Shown: piece by piece, positions 35,304 through 44,217 of the stretch | Position numbering within the stretch: the first letter of the stretch is position 1 | Layout of the letters: each line of letters opens with the position of its first letter | Assembly (NCBI RefSeq): GCF_000367945.1 | Contig: NZ_KB849178.1 | Location: 248,001 to 312,000 of the forward strand | From: Acinetobacter proteolyticus | GTDB taxonomy: Bacteria > Pseudomonadota > Gammaproteobacteria > Pseudomonadales > Moraxellaceae | DNA: 64,000 bases | Reading direction: 5' to 3' | Notes under the pieces: generated by a model | The model's database searches: none | What the model saw: the letters and a program-made list of their open reading frames with translations, nothing else | Told to the model about the DNA's origin: nothing | Position numbers and translations under genes: made by a program

Positions 35304-36473
35304 ATGAAAATAGCGATTGCTGGAACAGGATATGTTGGGTTGTCAAATGCAATGCTATTTGCACAACACCATGAAACCATTGCCCTGGATATCCTACAAA
35401 CTAAAGTAGATTTACTGAACAACAAAGTATCACCGATTCAGGATCATGATATTTCACTTTTTTTACAAGAAAAGAAGCTCAATTTCACAGCGACTACAGA
35501 TAAACAGCAGGCTTTTCAAAATGCTGATTTTATTATTATTGCCACTCCAACCGACTATGACCCTCAAACCAATTACTTTAATACGCAAAGTGTAGAAAGC
35601 GTGATTCAGGATGTATTGGCCATCAACCCCAATGCAACCATGATCGTCAAATCTACCGTTCCTGTAGGTTTCACCGAGCAAGTCAAAAATAAATACCAGA
35701 CTGAAAATATTATTTTCTCGCCAGAGTTTTTACGTGAAGGTAAAGCCCTGCATGACAACCTCTACCCGTCGCGTATTATCGTTGGAGAGCAGTCTGAACG
35801 TGCCCAGCAATTTGCAGATTTACTGGTAGAAGGTGCGATCAAGCAGGATATTCCTGTTTTGCTGACGCATTCAACCGAAGCTGAAGCCATTAAGCTGTTT
35901 GCCAATACCTATTTGGCAATGCGGGTTGCCTTCTTCAATGAGCTGGATACCTATGCGCAAAGTTTTGGTTTAGATACCAAACAAGTGATTGACGGCGTCT
36001 GTCTAGACCCACGTATTGGCAGTCATTATAACAATCCATCTTTTGGCTACGGTGGCTATTGTCTACCGAAAGATACCAAACAGTTGTTGGCCAACTATAA
36101 TAATGTGCCAAGCAATCTGATTAAAGCAATTGTGGATGCTAACCGCACCCGTAAAGATTTTATTGCGGATTCGATTCTGGCAAGAAACCCAAGCACGGTG
36201 GGCATCTATCGTCTGGTGATGAAAAGCGGCTCAGATAATTTCCGTGCCTCAGCCATTCAAGGCGTAATGAAGCGATTAAAAGCCAAAGGTCTGGAAATCA
36301 TTATCTACGAACCCACCTTTCATGAAGACACCTTCTTTAAGTCTAAAGTCACTCAAGATTTAAATGAGTTCAAACAAGCTTGTGATGTGATTATTGCCAA
36401 TCGCCTCTCCAATGAATTGCTAGATGTACAAGATAAAGTTTATACCCGAGATATTTTTGGAGGCGATGAATGA
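35304..36473 (+). CDS. ugd: UDP-glucose 6-dehydrogenase
   Basis: 389 residues. NAD-binding [12 protein letters not shown] at the N-terminus, [13 protein letters not shown] near 93, STVPVGFT near 128, [20 protein letters not shown] near 148 (split by position), the catalytic Cys in [15 protein letters not shown] near 256, and [10 protein letters not shown]. It oxidises UDP-glucose to UDP-glucuronate with two NAD+. It overlaps the epimerase gene by ATGA, so the pair is translationally coupled. Confidence 0.93.
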   Translation: MKIAIAGTGYVGLSNAMLFAQHHETIALDILQTKVDLLNNKVSPIQDHDISLFLQEKKLNFTATTDKQQAFQNADFIIIATPTDYDPQTNYFNTQSVESVIQDVLAINPNATMIVKSTVPVGFTEQVKNKYQTENIIFSPEFLREGKALHDNLYPSRIIVGEQSERAQQFADLLVEGAIKQDIPVLLTHSTEAEAIKLFANTYLAMRVAFFNELDTYAQSFGLDTKQVIDGVCLDPRIGSHYNNPSFGYGGYCLPKDTKQLLANYNNVPSNLIKAIVDANRTRKDFIADSILARNPSTVGIYRLVMKSGSDNFRASAIQGVMKRLKAKGLEIIIYEPTFHEDTFFKSKVTQDLNEFKQACDVIIANRLSNELLDVQDKVYTRDIFGGDE

Positions 36474-37495
36474 AAGTTCTAGTCACAGGTGCTGCTGGAT
36501 TCATCGGCTTTAGTGTTGCAAAAAAACTGCTAGAACGCGGTGATGATGTGGTCGGTTTTGATAATTTTAATGATTATTATGATCCATCTTTGAAAGAAGC
36601 ACGTGCTCAGCAATTACAATTACTGGCTGAGCGCAACGATACAGGTAGTTTCACTCTGATTCGTGACAATCTCGCCAATAAAGCAGTGGTGGATCAATGC
36701 TTCCAAGATCATCGTTTTGACCGTGTGATTCATTTGGCCGCACAGGCCGGTGTACGCTATTCACTTGAAAATCCACATAGCTATGTGGAGAGCAACCTGA
36801 TTGCATTTACCAATATTTTGGAAGCCTGCCGTTACGCAGCTACACCCCACCTAACCTATGCTAGTACCAGTAGCGTCTATGGCGCCAACACCACCATGCC
36901 TTTTAGCGAACAACACGGTGTAGATCATCCACTGCAATTTTACGCCGCAACCAAACGCGCCAATGAATTAATGGCACATAGCTATAGCCATTTATTTAAA
37001 TTACCAACTACAGGGTTACGTTTCTTTACCGTCTATGGGCCGTGGACACGTCCAGATATGGCACTGTTCAAATTCACCAAGAATATTTTTGAAGGCAAAC
37101 CAATTCCTGTATTTAATCATGGCAATCACACCCGTGACTTCACCTATATCGACGATATTGTTGAAGGGATTATCCGTACTAGCGACAAGATTGCGACCCC
37201 GGATGAGACTTGGGACAGCAATACTCCAAATCCATCCACCAGCAATGCCCCATTTAGAATTTTCAATATTGGCAATAACCGCACGGTCAAACTGATTGAA
37301 TATATTCAGGCCATTGAAAAAGCAGCAGGCAAGGAAGCGATTTTAGATCTTCTTCCTCTGCAGCCAGGTGACGTACCAGATACCTTTGCCGATAGCTCTG
37401 CGCTAGAAAACTATGTGGATTATAAACCAGCGACTTCGGTAGTCGATGGCGTGAAAAACTTTGTTGATTGGTATCGCCAATATCACAATATTTAA
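36470..37495 (+). CDS. UDP-glucuronate 4-epimerase (NAD-dependent epimerase family)
   Basis: 341 residues. GxxGxxG in [34 protein letters not shown] near 34 (a signature of UDP-GlcA epimerases), [24 protein letters not shown] and the catalytic YAATKRANE, plus [19 protein letters not shown]. It should convert UDP-GlcA made by Ugd to UDP-GalA. Ends at a bidirectional terminator. Confidence 0.9.
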   Translation: MKVLVTGAAGFIGFSVAKKLLERGDDVVGFDNFNDYYDPSLKEARAQQLQLLAERNDTGSFTLIRDNLANKAVVDQCFQDHRFDRVIHLAAQAGVRYSLENPHSYVESNLIAFTNILEACRYAATPHLTYASTSSVYGANTTMPFSEQHGVDHPLQFYAATKRANELMAHSYSHLFKLPTTGLRFFTVYGPWTRPDMALFKFTKNIFEGKPIPVFNHGNHTRDFTYIDDIVEGIIRTSDKIATPDETWDSNTPNPSTSNAPFRIFNIGNNRTVKLIEYIQAIEKAAGKEAILDLLPLQPGDVPDTFADSSALENYVDYKPATSVVDGVKNFVDWYRQYHNI

Positions 37496-37508
37496 TAACT
37501 CTTAAAGC

Positions 37509-37539
37509 AAAAAAATCAGGCATTCCGCCTGATTTTTTA
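37509..37539. terminator. Bidirectional terminator
   Basis: A-run, ATCAGGC ATTCC GCCTGAT, T-run, between the epimerase gene and the convergent transferase gene. Confidence 0.85.
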
Positions 37540-37581
37540 TTTTATCCATCCCTTCATTTTTCAGGATAAATAACGCTTGGA

Positions 37582-38337
37582 TTACTGCCAAGACTCTTTA
37601 ATCCAATCCGATGGCAATACATAGCGATACCACTTACCACCACCACCACTGATCGCATCAGGTGGGTTAATCTCACCATGGAAAATAATGATTTTCGCGT
37701 CTTTGGGTTTTACGGGTGGCTGAAAATAAGCGAAAGGAACTTTTCTTAAACAATGGTATTTATAGCTTTTACACCAGTCTTTATTCCAATAGCTCAATTT
37801 GCCTTCTTTATGAACAAACCAAGACAGGTACTCTTGTTCATTACGGAACTTTTGACTGATCTCTTTAAAGTTTGCACGGAAGTACGGCAAAATATCAGGG
37901 AAAGCCCCCAGTTTAAAACGATAAACCGAACTATTGCCTGTGATACGCCAAGGGCGTTTCCAGTCGTGAATCACCAAGAACTCACCTTCCGCTTGGAAGA
38001 AGCAGTCAATATTATCAATAATGACCACGTCCAAATCGAGGAATAAAGCATTGCCTTTTAAGCCATACAGATCAGGTTCAAAGGTCGAGAGTTTATTCCA
38101 GCCACGCTCAGGACTACCTGCTGGCAAATCTAGAGATGGAATCGGAAAACATTGAATATTCGGGTCAATACCTTCGGTACGATCGGTCAAGCACACCATT
38201 TTAAAAGGCAGGGTCAAATGACGTTTGACCATGTTATACAAACGGTTGACGTACTCAGCACCATACTTGGTTCCCCACTTCATGCACAAGATCACATTGT
38301 CTTCATGAGTTGCCGAATTTTGTTGAATATCTACCAT
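37582..38337 (-). CDS. Core glycosyltransferase adjacent to ilvE
   Basis: 251 residues. VILCMKWGTKYGAEYVNRLY near 15, MVCLTDRTEGI near 45 and the DXD-containing ALFLDLDVVIIDNID near 95 indicate a GT-A transferase using a nucleotide sugar; FHGEINPPDA lies near the C-terminus. A transferase of this kind next to ilvE is a constant feature of the Acinetobacter OC locus (the GtrOC1 position), so it probably adds the first outer-core sugar. The identification with GtrOC1 rests on position and general resemblance. Confidence 0.75.
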   Translation of the reverse strand: MVDIQQNSATHEDNVILCMKWGTKYGAEYVNRLYNMVKRHLTLPFKMVCLTDRTEGIDPNIQCFPIPSLDLPAGSPERGWNKLSTFEPDLYGLKGNALFLDLDVVIIDNIDCFFQAEGEFLVIHDWKRPWRITGNSSVYRFKLGAFPDILPYFRANFKEISQKFRNEQEYLSWFVHKEGKLSYWNKDWCKSYKYHCLRKVPFAYFQPPVKPKDAKIIIFHGEINPPDAISGGGGKWYRYVLPSDWIKESWQ

Positions 38338-38468
38338 CTGATAACCTTAAATGCTTGAGATACGAGGCTACACTTTGTCCAAAAAAACAAAAGTGTTCAA
38401 TCATATGCACTGAATATATGCCCATCTTAGCATAGAGCGGATTGTTTTTTTTAGTATTAATTCGTCAA

Positions 38469-38493
38469 TAAAAAAGCGAAGCCTAAGCTTCGC
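38469..38493 (-). terminator. Rho-independent terminator of ilvE
   Basis: On the minus strand GCGAAGC TTAG GCTTCGC is followed by a T-run; it lies 20 bp after the stop of ilvE. Confidence 0.85.
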
Positions 38494-38512
38494 CTTTATG
38501 CACGATTACAGC

Positions 38513-39439
38513 TTATTTAATATAAGTTAACCAGTGTGCATATTTGTCATTGCGACCTTGTACTGCATCAAAGAAGGTCTTTTGAATCACAGTGGTAATC
38601 GGACCACGTGAACCACAACCAATTTCACGGTCATCATACTCACGAATTGGCGTCACTTCCGCAGCAGTACCTGTAAAGAATGCTTCATCTGCAATGTAGA
38701 ATTCATCACGAGTAATACGACGCTCAACCACTTCATAACCAAGGTCTTTAGCAATAGTAATCACGGTTTGACGGGTAATCCCTTCTAACGCGCCACCCGC
38801 TAAATCAGGGGTATGCAAGACACCATCTTTGATCAGGAATACGTTCTCGCCCGCACCTTGGCAAACAAAGCCTTGTGGGTCAAGCAACATCGCTTCGTCA
38901 TAACCTGAACGTGCCACTTCCTGATGCGCCAAGATCGACACGGTATAGTTACCGCATGCCTTTGCTTTACACATGGTCACGTTTGGATGGTGATGCGTGA
39001 ATGAAGAGGTTTTTACACGAATACCACGTGCCATTGCTTCTTCACCAAGGTATGCACCCCAACCCCATGCTGCAACAGCTGCATGAATGGTGTTGTCTGT
39101 TGCGGCAATACCGAGTTTTTCAGAACCAATCCAAATCAATGGACGTAAATAGCAAGATGCTAATTTATTTTCACGCACCACATCGATTTGTGCTTGTTCT
39201 AGTGTCGCTTGATCAAATGGAACATTCATTTGATAAATTTTTGCTGAATTTAATAAGCGTTTAGTATGATCTTGCAAACGGAAGATTGCGGTACCATTCG
39301 GGGTTTCGTAAGCTCTGACACCTTCAAAGACACCCATGCTGTAGTGTAGTGTGTGAGTTAAGACGTGAATTTTTGCATCACGCCAATCAACTAATTTTCC
39401 ATCTTGCCAAATAAAACCATCACGATCAGCCAAACTCAT
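38513..39439 (-). CDS. ilvE: Branched-chain amino acid aminotransferase
   Basis: Start taken at the ATG giving MSLADRDGFIW, preceded by GGAG at a good distance; the frame stays open 10 codons further upstream. 308 residues, normal for class IV aminotransferases. Signatures: HTLHYSMGVFEGVRAYET, the PLP Lys region TMCKAKACGNYTVSILA near 160, DEAMLLDPQGFVCQGAGENVF (split: DEAMLLDPQG, AGENVFLIKDG) and GITRQTVI. It makes Leu, Ile and Val from 2-oxo acids with glutamate. It marks the second border of the outer-core locus and lies 30 bp after glnE. Confidence 0.95.
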   Translation of the reverse strand: MSLADRDGFIWQDGKLVDWRDAKIHVLTHTLHYSMGVFEGVRAYETPNGTAIFRLQDHTKRLLNSAKIYQMNVPFDQATLEQAQIDVVRENKLASCYLRPLIWIGSEKLGIAATDNTIHAAVAAWGWGAYLGEEAMARGIRVKTSSFTHHHPNVTMCKAKACGNYTVSILAHQEVARSGYDEAMLLDPQGFVCQGAGENVFLIKDGVLHTPDLAGGALEGITRQTVITIAKDLGYEVVERRITRDEFYIADEAFFTGTAAEVTPIREYDDREIGCGSRGPITTVIQKTFFDAVQGRNDKYAHWLTYIK

Positions 39440-39469
39440 CGCACATACTCCATTTTCTTTTTTACACAA

Positions 39470-42241
39470 TTATTCACTTTCCAATGCTTGCGCAGTTGGA
39501 TCAATTAATCTTTGCCATAACTTGCAAACGATCTCGCGGGTATCGTGCCAATCCGCAGCATTGACTTGCATAGATTGATTTGCAAGCGCTAGACGGTGGC
39601 TCTCAGCTCGTTCACGGAGATAAGCGTGTATTAATGCTGTGGCATCTTCACTGGATAAGCAGCCTGCTTTAGCAGCATCTTCTAGAATTCTTACATTATC
39701 GGAAAAATGGGCGAGATCTGTATTCGTCCCACTCCATGCAAGCACAGCATACTGTGCCATAAATTCGATATCAACGATACCACCTGAGTCCTGTTTTAAA
39801 TGAAAAATCCCATGTTTTTTTTGCTCAGAAGATGATCCCAAATGATCTTTCATCTTTTGGCGCATTTTCAACACTTCTTCACGCACCGTATTTTCATCAC
39901 GAACCTGAGTCAGAATCTGACAGCGAATCTGTTCAAATTGCGTGCATAATCCACGATCTCCCGCAATTGAGCGAGCACGCACCAAAGCTTGATGCTCCCA
40001 TAACCAGGCACTTTTTTGTTGATATTGCTCATAAGCTTTTAAACTGGTAACCAACATCCCTGCTTCACCTGATGGTCGCAGACGGGTATCAATTTCATAG
40101 ACACGCCCGTCCAAGGTTTGTGTGGTCATCAAGGACATAAACTTCTGTGCCACACGAATGGCAAACTCGGCCCCACTAATCCCCTTACGGCCATCGGTTT
40201 CACTTTGCTCTTCAAAGGCATGGATAAACACCAAATCTAAATCTGAACCATAGCCCAACTCAATGCCACCCAATTTGCCATAGGCGATCACGGCAAAGCC
40301 TTTGTTATCGAGACTGCAACGCTGTCCATCATTTCCAACAGGATAGCCATGACGCTGTGCAACCGCCTCATAAGCCAAACGCAAAGTCGCCTGTACACTG
40401 ACTTCGGCAATATCAGTCAAGGCATCGGAGACTTTCATCAACGGACTTTCTGCCAGTACATCACTGGCGGCAACCGTCAATACATTACTCTTTTTAAATA
40501 ACCGCAGCACCCGCATCTGATCTTCAACTTGATCAATCTCGATGCGTAGCAACTGTTGGCGCAAAGAATCTTCCAGATCTTTGCGTTGTGGCAAACCAAA
40601 ATCCATCGACAGGAATTCATCCAACAGCACTGGATACTGGGCCAGTTCTTCACAAATCCACGGGCTTACAGTCGCCATCTTGACCAGTCGCTGTAACGCG
40701 CCACGACTTTCCATCAACATCACCAGATAGACGGTACGACGCAGCACCGATTCAACCAATGGCATCAAACGCAACAGCGCCATTTGTGGTTGATCCGACT
40801 GTAAAATCGCCTCAATCAAATGCGGCCAGAATTTCTTTAAGCGTTCTAAGGCACTGGCTGGGATTTTGCGTAACGCTTGCCCATGCCAAAAGTTCTGAAT
40901 TAAGTTCTTGGCATCATCATCCAGTACGGCATTGAGTTTTTGTTCAAGCTGAACGAAATCATCGACCGGCTCAGCAAACTCTTTTTCCTGAATCAACTGT
41001 TTAAACTGGACTTTGACCTTGTCACGTTTCTGATTCAGTACATCCAAGAACGCAGGCCAATCAGCAAAGCCAAGCGTATCCAACATCCGTTGTCTCTGTT
41101 CAGGTTCAGTTGGAAGGGATTGTGTTTGCTGATCATTCAAGGCTTGAATGGCATGTTCAACTCGTCTTAGGAATAAATAAGCATCTTCCAGATCAGTCAC
41201 CGCTTGCTGATCTAGCAGTTCGGCTTCACCCAAATGATGTAAATTGACCAGACATTGTCGATCTTGCAATTCACGCTTCGATCCACCATAGATCAACTGG
41301 AATACCTGCACGATGAATTCAATTTCACGAATCCCACCTGCACCGAGCTTAATATCCTCTTCGATATTACGACGCATGACTTCACGCTCGATCATGGCTT
41401 TCATTTCACGCATGGCAGCGAAAGCGGAATAATCGACATAACGACGGAATACAAAGGGACGCGACATATCGAGCAACTCTTCACCCGCTTTGCCACCGGT
41501 AATCACCCGAGCCTTAATCCATGCATAACGTTCCCATTCTCGTCCATGCTGGCTTAAATATTTTTCCAGTCCACTATGGCTAATTGCCAAGGCTGAACCA
41601 TCACCCCACGGACGCAAACGCATATCAACACGGAACACAAAACCATCGGCAGTAATATGATCAAGCAAATAAATTAGCTTCTGTCCCCACAGAATACAGA
41701 ACTGCTGTACATCAATACATTTACGCCCATTGGTTTCGCCTTGTTCATCAAAGGCAAAAATCAGGTCAATATCACTAGAAAGATTCAGCTCTTGGGCACC
41801 GAGCTTACCCATACCAATCACAATTAGATCTTGTAACTGACCTGAATAACCAATGGGTTCACCGTGTTTGGCTAATAAAGGCGGTAATGCAAAAGCTTTG
41901 GCGGCACAAATACTGGCATCGGCAAAATCGGATAGCTCACGTGTCAACGTCACCACATTGGTGAGTTGATTGGCATCTTGCCAAATCCAGCGAAACATCA
42001 GCTTGGCACGGAGTACGCGTAAGGCTTTCATCCATGATTGTTCATCGCTGACGTCAGCCACAGCCAGTTGCACTTTTTGATAGATGGTTTCAGTCGACAG
42101 CGAGTCAAGAAATTGATCTTCGGAATAGTCTTGTTCTAATTGTAGTTTGTATAAATTTAAAACTTGTTCAGCATATTGGCTTGCAACTAAGGTTTTTTGT
42201 AGCTGTTGCGCATTCATATAAAAAGGCTCGACTGATGTCAT
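39470..42241 (-). CDS. glnE: Bifunctional glutamine synthetase adenylyltransferase/deadenylylase
   Basis: 923 residues, normal for GlnE. Two nucleotidyltransferase domains are visible: GMGKLGAQELNLSSDIDLIF near 142 (adenylyl-removing half) and AYGKLGGIELGYGSDLDLVF near 655 (adenylylating half), each with the GSD/SSD...D signature, and helical bundles after each. It controls glutamine synthetase by AMP addition and removal under PII control. The second in-frame ATG (codon 9) is also a possible start. It is followed by ilvE and preceded by the kinase gene, all on the minus strand. Confidence 0.95.
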   Translation of the reverse strand: MTSVEPFYMNAQQLQKTLVASQYAEQVLNLYKLQLEQDYSEDQFLDSLSTETIYQKVQLAVADVSDEQSWMKALRVLRAKLMFRWIWQDANQLTNVVTLTRELSDFADASICAAKAFALPPLLAKHGEPIGYSGQLQDLIVIGMGKLGAQELNLSSDIDLIFAFDEQGETNGRKCIDVQQFCILWGQKLIYLLDHITADGFVFRVDMRLRPWGDGSALAISHSGLEKYLSQHGREWERYAWIKARVITGGKAGEELLDMSRPFVFRRYVDYSAFAAMREMKAMIEREVMRRNIEEDIKLGAGGIREIEFIVQVFQLIYGGSKRELQDRQCLVNLHHLGEAELLDQQAVTDLEDAYLFLRRVEHAIQALNDQQTQSLPTEPEQRQRMLDTLGFADWPAFLDVLNQKRDKVKVQFKQLIQEKEFAEPVDDFVQLEQKLNAVLDDDAKNLIQNFWHGQALRKIPASALERLKKFWPHLIEAILQSDQPQMALLRLMPLVESVLRRTVYLVMLMESRGALQRLVKMATVSPWICEELAQYPVLLDEFLSMDFGLPQRKDLEDSLRQQLLRIEIDQVEDQMRVLRLFKKSNVLTVAASDVLAESPLMKVSDALTDIAEVSVQATLRLAYEAVAQRHGYPVGNDGQRCSLDNKGFAVIAYGKLGGIELGYGSDLDLVFIHAFEEQSETDGRKGISGAEFAIRVAQKFMSLMTTQTLDGRVYEIDTRLRPSGEAGMLVTSLKAYEQYQQKSAWLWEHQALVRARSIAGDRGLCTQFEQIRCQILTQVRDENTVREEVLKMRQKMKDHLGSSSEQKKHGIFHLKQDSGGIVDIEFMAQYAVLAWSGTNTDLAHFSDNVRILEDAAKAGCLSSEDATALIHAYLRERAESHRLALANQSMQVNAADWHDTREIVCKLWQRLIDPTAQALESE

Positions 42242-42289
42242 GTCATCTAGGTTAGTTATATCAGTTACAAGCTTATCTTTAAAATCTCT

Positions 42290-43561
42290 TTAGACTAATT
42301 TCGCTTTGCTTTTTTGTTGATCCGTACATAAATCAACCTGTTCACGTTCAATCGGCAGCAACACCGTAAACACCGTGCCTTCGCCTTCATTGGAAGTGAC
42401 ATTGATTTCACCTAAATTCATTTCCACAAAGCGCTTACACAAACTTAAGCCCAGACCTGCACCCTTTTCTCCTGCAGTGCCTTTATAACTCATGGTAATC
42501 CGTGGCTGGAACAGATCGTTGATTTGTTGTTGAGTCATGCCGAGACCAGTGTCTTTGACATAGACTTCAACATAGGTGCCTTTATGTTGTGCTTGAATAT
42601 AGACCTTGCCCGTACCATCAACATCGGTAAATTTCAGCGCATTAGACACCAAATTCTGAATGACCGAGGTGATCATATTCATATCGGCATAGACTTTAAG
42701 ATTTTCATCGACTTCATTAATCAGTTGAATATTCTTCTTAATCGCCAAAGTTTTCAGGATATCGGTCACGATATTGGTGATCTGACGTAACTTAAAGTTA
42801 ATCGGGTGATAGACAAAACGCCCACCTTCCGCCATCGCCCAATTCAGTAAGCTTTCCAATAAGTTATAAGTTGATTGTGAAGTATCGTAAAGATAGTCCG
42901 CGATATTCTGAATACTGGATTCATCTAAGGTTTCACGTTCTTTGGCTAAGATTTCTGAGAAACCCAATAGACCATGAAACGGTGCGCGTAAGTCATGGGA
43001 AATAATCGAAAAGAATTTGGTTTTACTAAAATTGAGTGCAGCTTCTTGTTCGTATAATTATTTCAGCTCATCATGATTAAACTTCAATTCCAGTTGTTGC
43101 ATGAAGTTGATGCAATGTTCTTGCAGCAGTTGTTTTTGTAGATCGTTAAAGCCTTGAGCAGCTTCATCAAACAGGATGATATAACCGAGTGAGGTTCGGT
43201 CTGGATGTCTAAGATGTAGTGCGACCGCAGATTGAACTTTCTTTTTCAGTGGTGCGAGGAATGCCAGTAAAGTTGAGTATTGCGGATGGCCGCTATCGAC
43301 CAGATCACCATTCACAAATAGGGTATTTAGACTTTTGGTAATTTTTGCGGAATCAATGGCTTTGAGCTTTTCAGGGCAACGGTGCCATAGATAGGGTTCT
43401 TGGTGAAATGACAGTAATGCAGTACTGGCCTGCATCAGTTTTCGGTTGAACTGTAAAAATTGCTCAAGCAAGTTCTGCTCTGAAGTTAGCCCCAAAGAAA
43501 GAGAGATTTTACAAGCACTTAACTTTTCGGCTTGCTGTAGTTCTAATAATTGAATCGTCAT
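42290..43561 (-). pseudogene. GAF-domain sensor histidine kinase split by one in-frame TAA
   Basis: From the ATG giving MTIQLLELQQ (GAGAGGCGGGA upstream) the frame encodes a GAF-like domain up to NHDELK, then a TAA at 43060-43058. The same frame continues without any shift as LYEQEAALNFSKTKFFSI, the H-box SHDLRAPFHGLLGFSEIL, N-box VIQNLVSNALKFTD, and GLGMTQQQ and GAGLGLSLCKRF, to the stop at 42290. Without the TAA it would be a normal soluble kinase of about 423 residues. A single substitution in a Lys or Gln codon explains it; everything else looks intact, so the mutation is recent, or the stop is read through. A sequencing error is also possible. Confidence 0.8.
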
Positions 43562-43666
43562 TCCCGCCTCTCGAATATTTTCGTTATACGGTTCTTTACG
43601 TTTTATAGAAAAAATGTGAAAACTATCACTTAGTATTAACAAACTTTAACAGAAAAGGCAATTGTT

Positions 43667-44177
43667 GATTCAATCAATTCGCAACAAAACGTGAAATTTC
43701 ATTGAATTTTAACTTGAATAGATTGGATGCATTTAAAGGTTTAAATCATTGGCTGGATCAACTTGCAGTACTTCTTGAACCCGCCTGACGAAGGGAACTA
43801 TCAAGGATCTTATAGCAAGGCCTTCGAATTCGATTTCGTGAGCGAATAAAAAACAAAGAGATCCAGACAAGTTTGCCCCACGCAAACGGGATTAAATTGG
43901 AAATATAAAACCTAAAGGGGCCATGTTTCAGAACATTGGCAACCAATTAAAAACAGACTATTCAGAGAATCACGCGTCCATTGGTTTTGGTGGACGTAAT
44001 GGTTTTATTGCTTCGGTGCGCTAAGAGGGAAAATCAATCCGACCGAACATATATGCAAAACTCACCAAATACCCTATTCGAAAATTGATGGGTTTTAGCA
44101 GCGGGTTGTCCGCTTTGTTTTCAAAACGAGACGCCAATCTCTACTACCATGTGGGTGGTAAATTTAAAGCAGCTTAG
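43667..44177 (+). pseudogene. Degenerate coding remnants between the kinase gene and the KAP NTPase
   Basis: Short open fragments in shifting frames. One ends PDEGNYQGSYSKAFEF then DFVSE-stop at 43849. Another runs from about 43890 through NQLKTDYSENHASIGFGG to an in-frame TAA at 44022, then on as PIRKLMGFSSGLSALF and YYHVGGKFKAA to a TAG at 44177. The composition and amino acid patterns look coding, but I do not recognise the proteins. This is probably decayed host or prophage sequence at the left side of the prophage remnant. Confidence 0.5.
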
Positions 44178-44217
44178 ATACTATTATTCGTCAACAATAA
44201 ATAATAGGCCTAAGACT

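Noticed and set aside
42290..42967. Separate short histidine kinase gene
   Set aside because: The frame upstream is open without shift to the TAA at 43058 and contains the H-box, so this is the second half of one interrupted kinase gene.
43758..43946. Minus-strand 62-aa ORF next to the kinase gene
   Set aside because: Composition (many Arg/Ser) is that of a shadow frame; the plus strand shows more coding-like fragments here.
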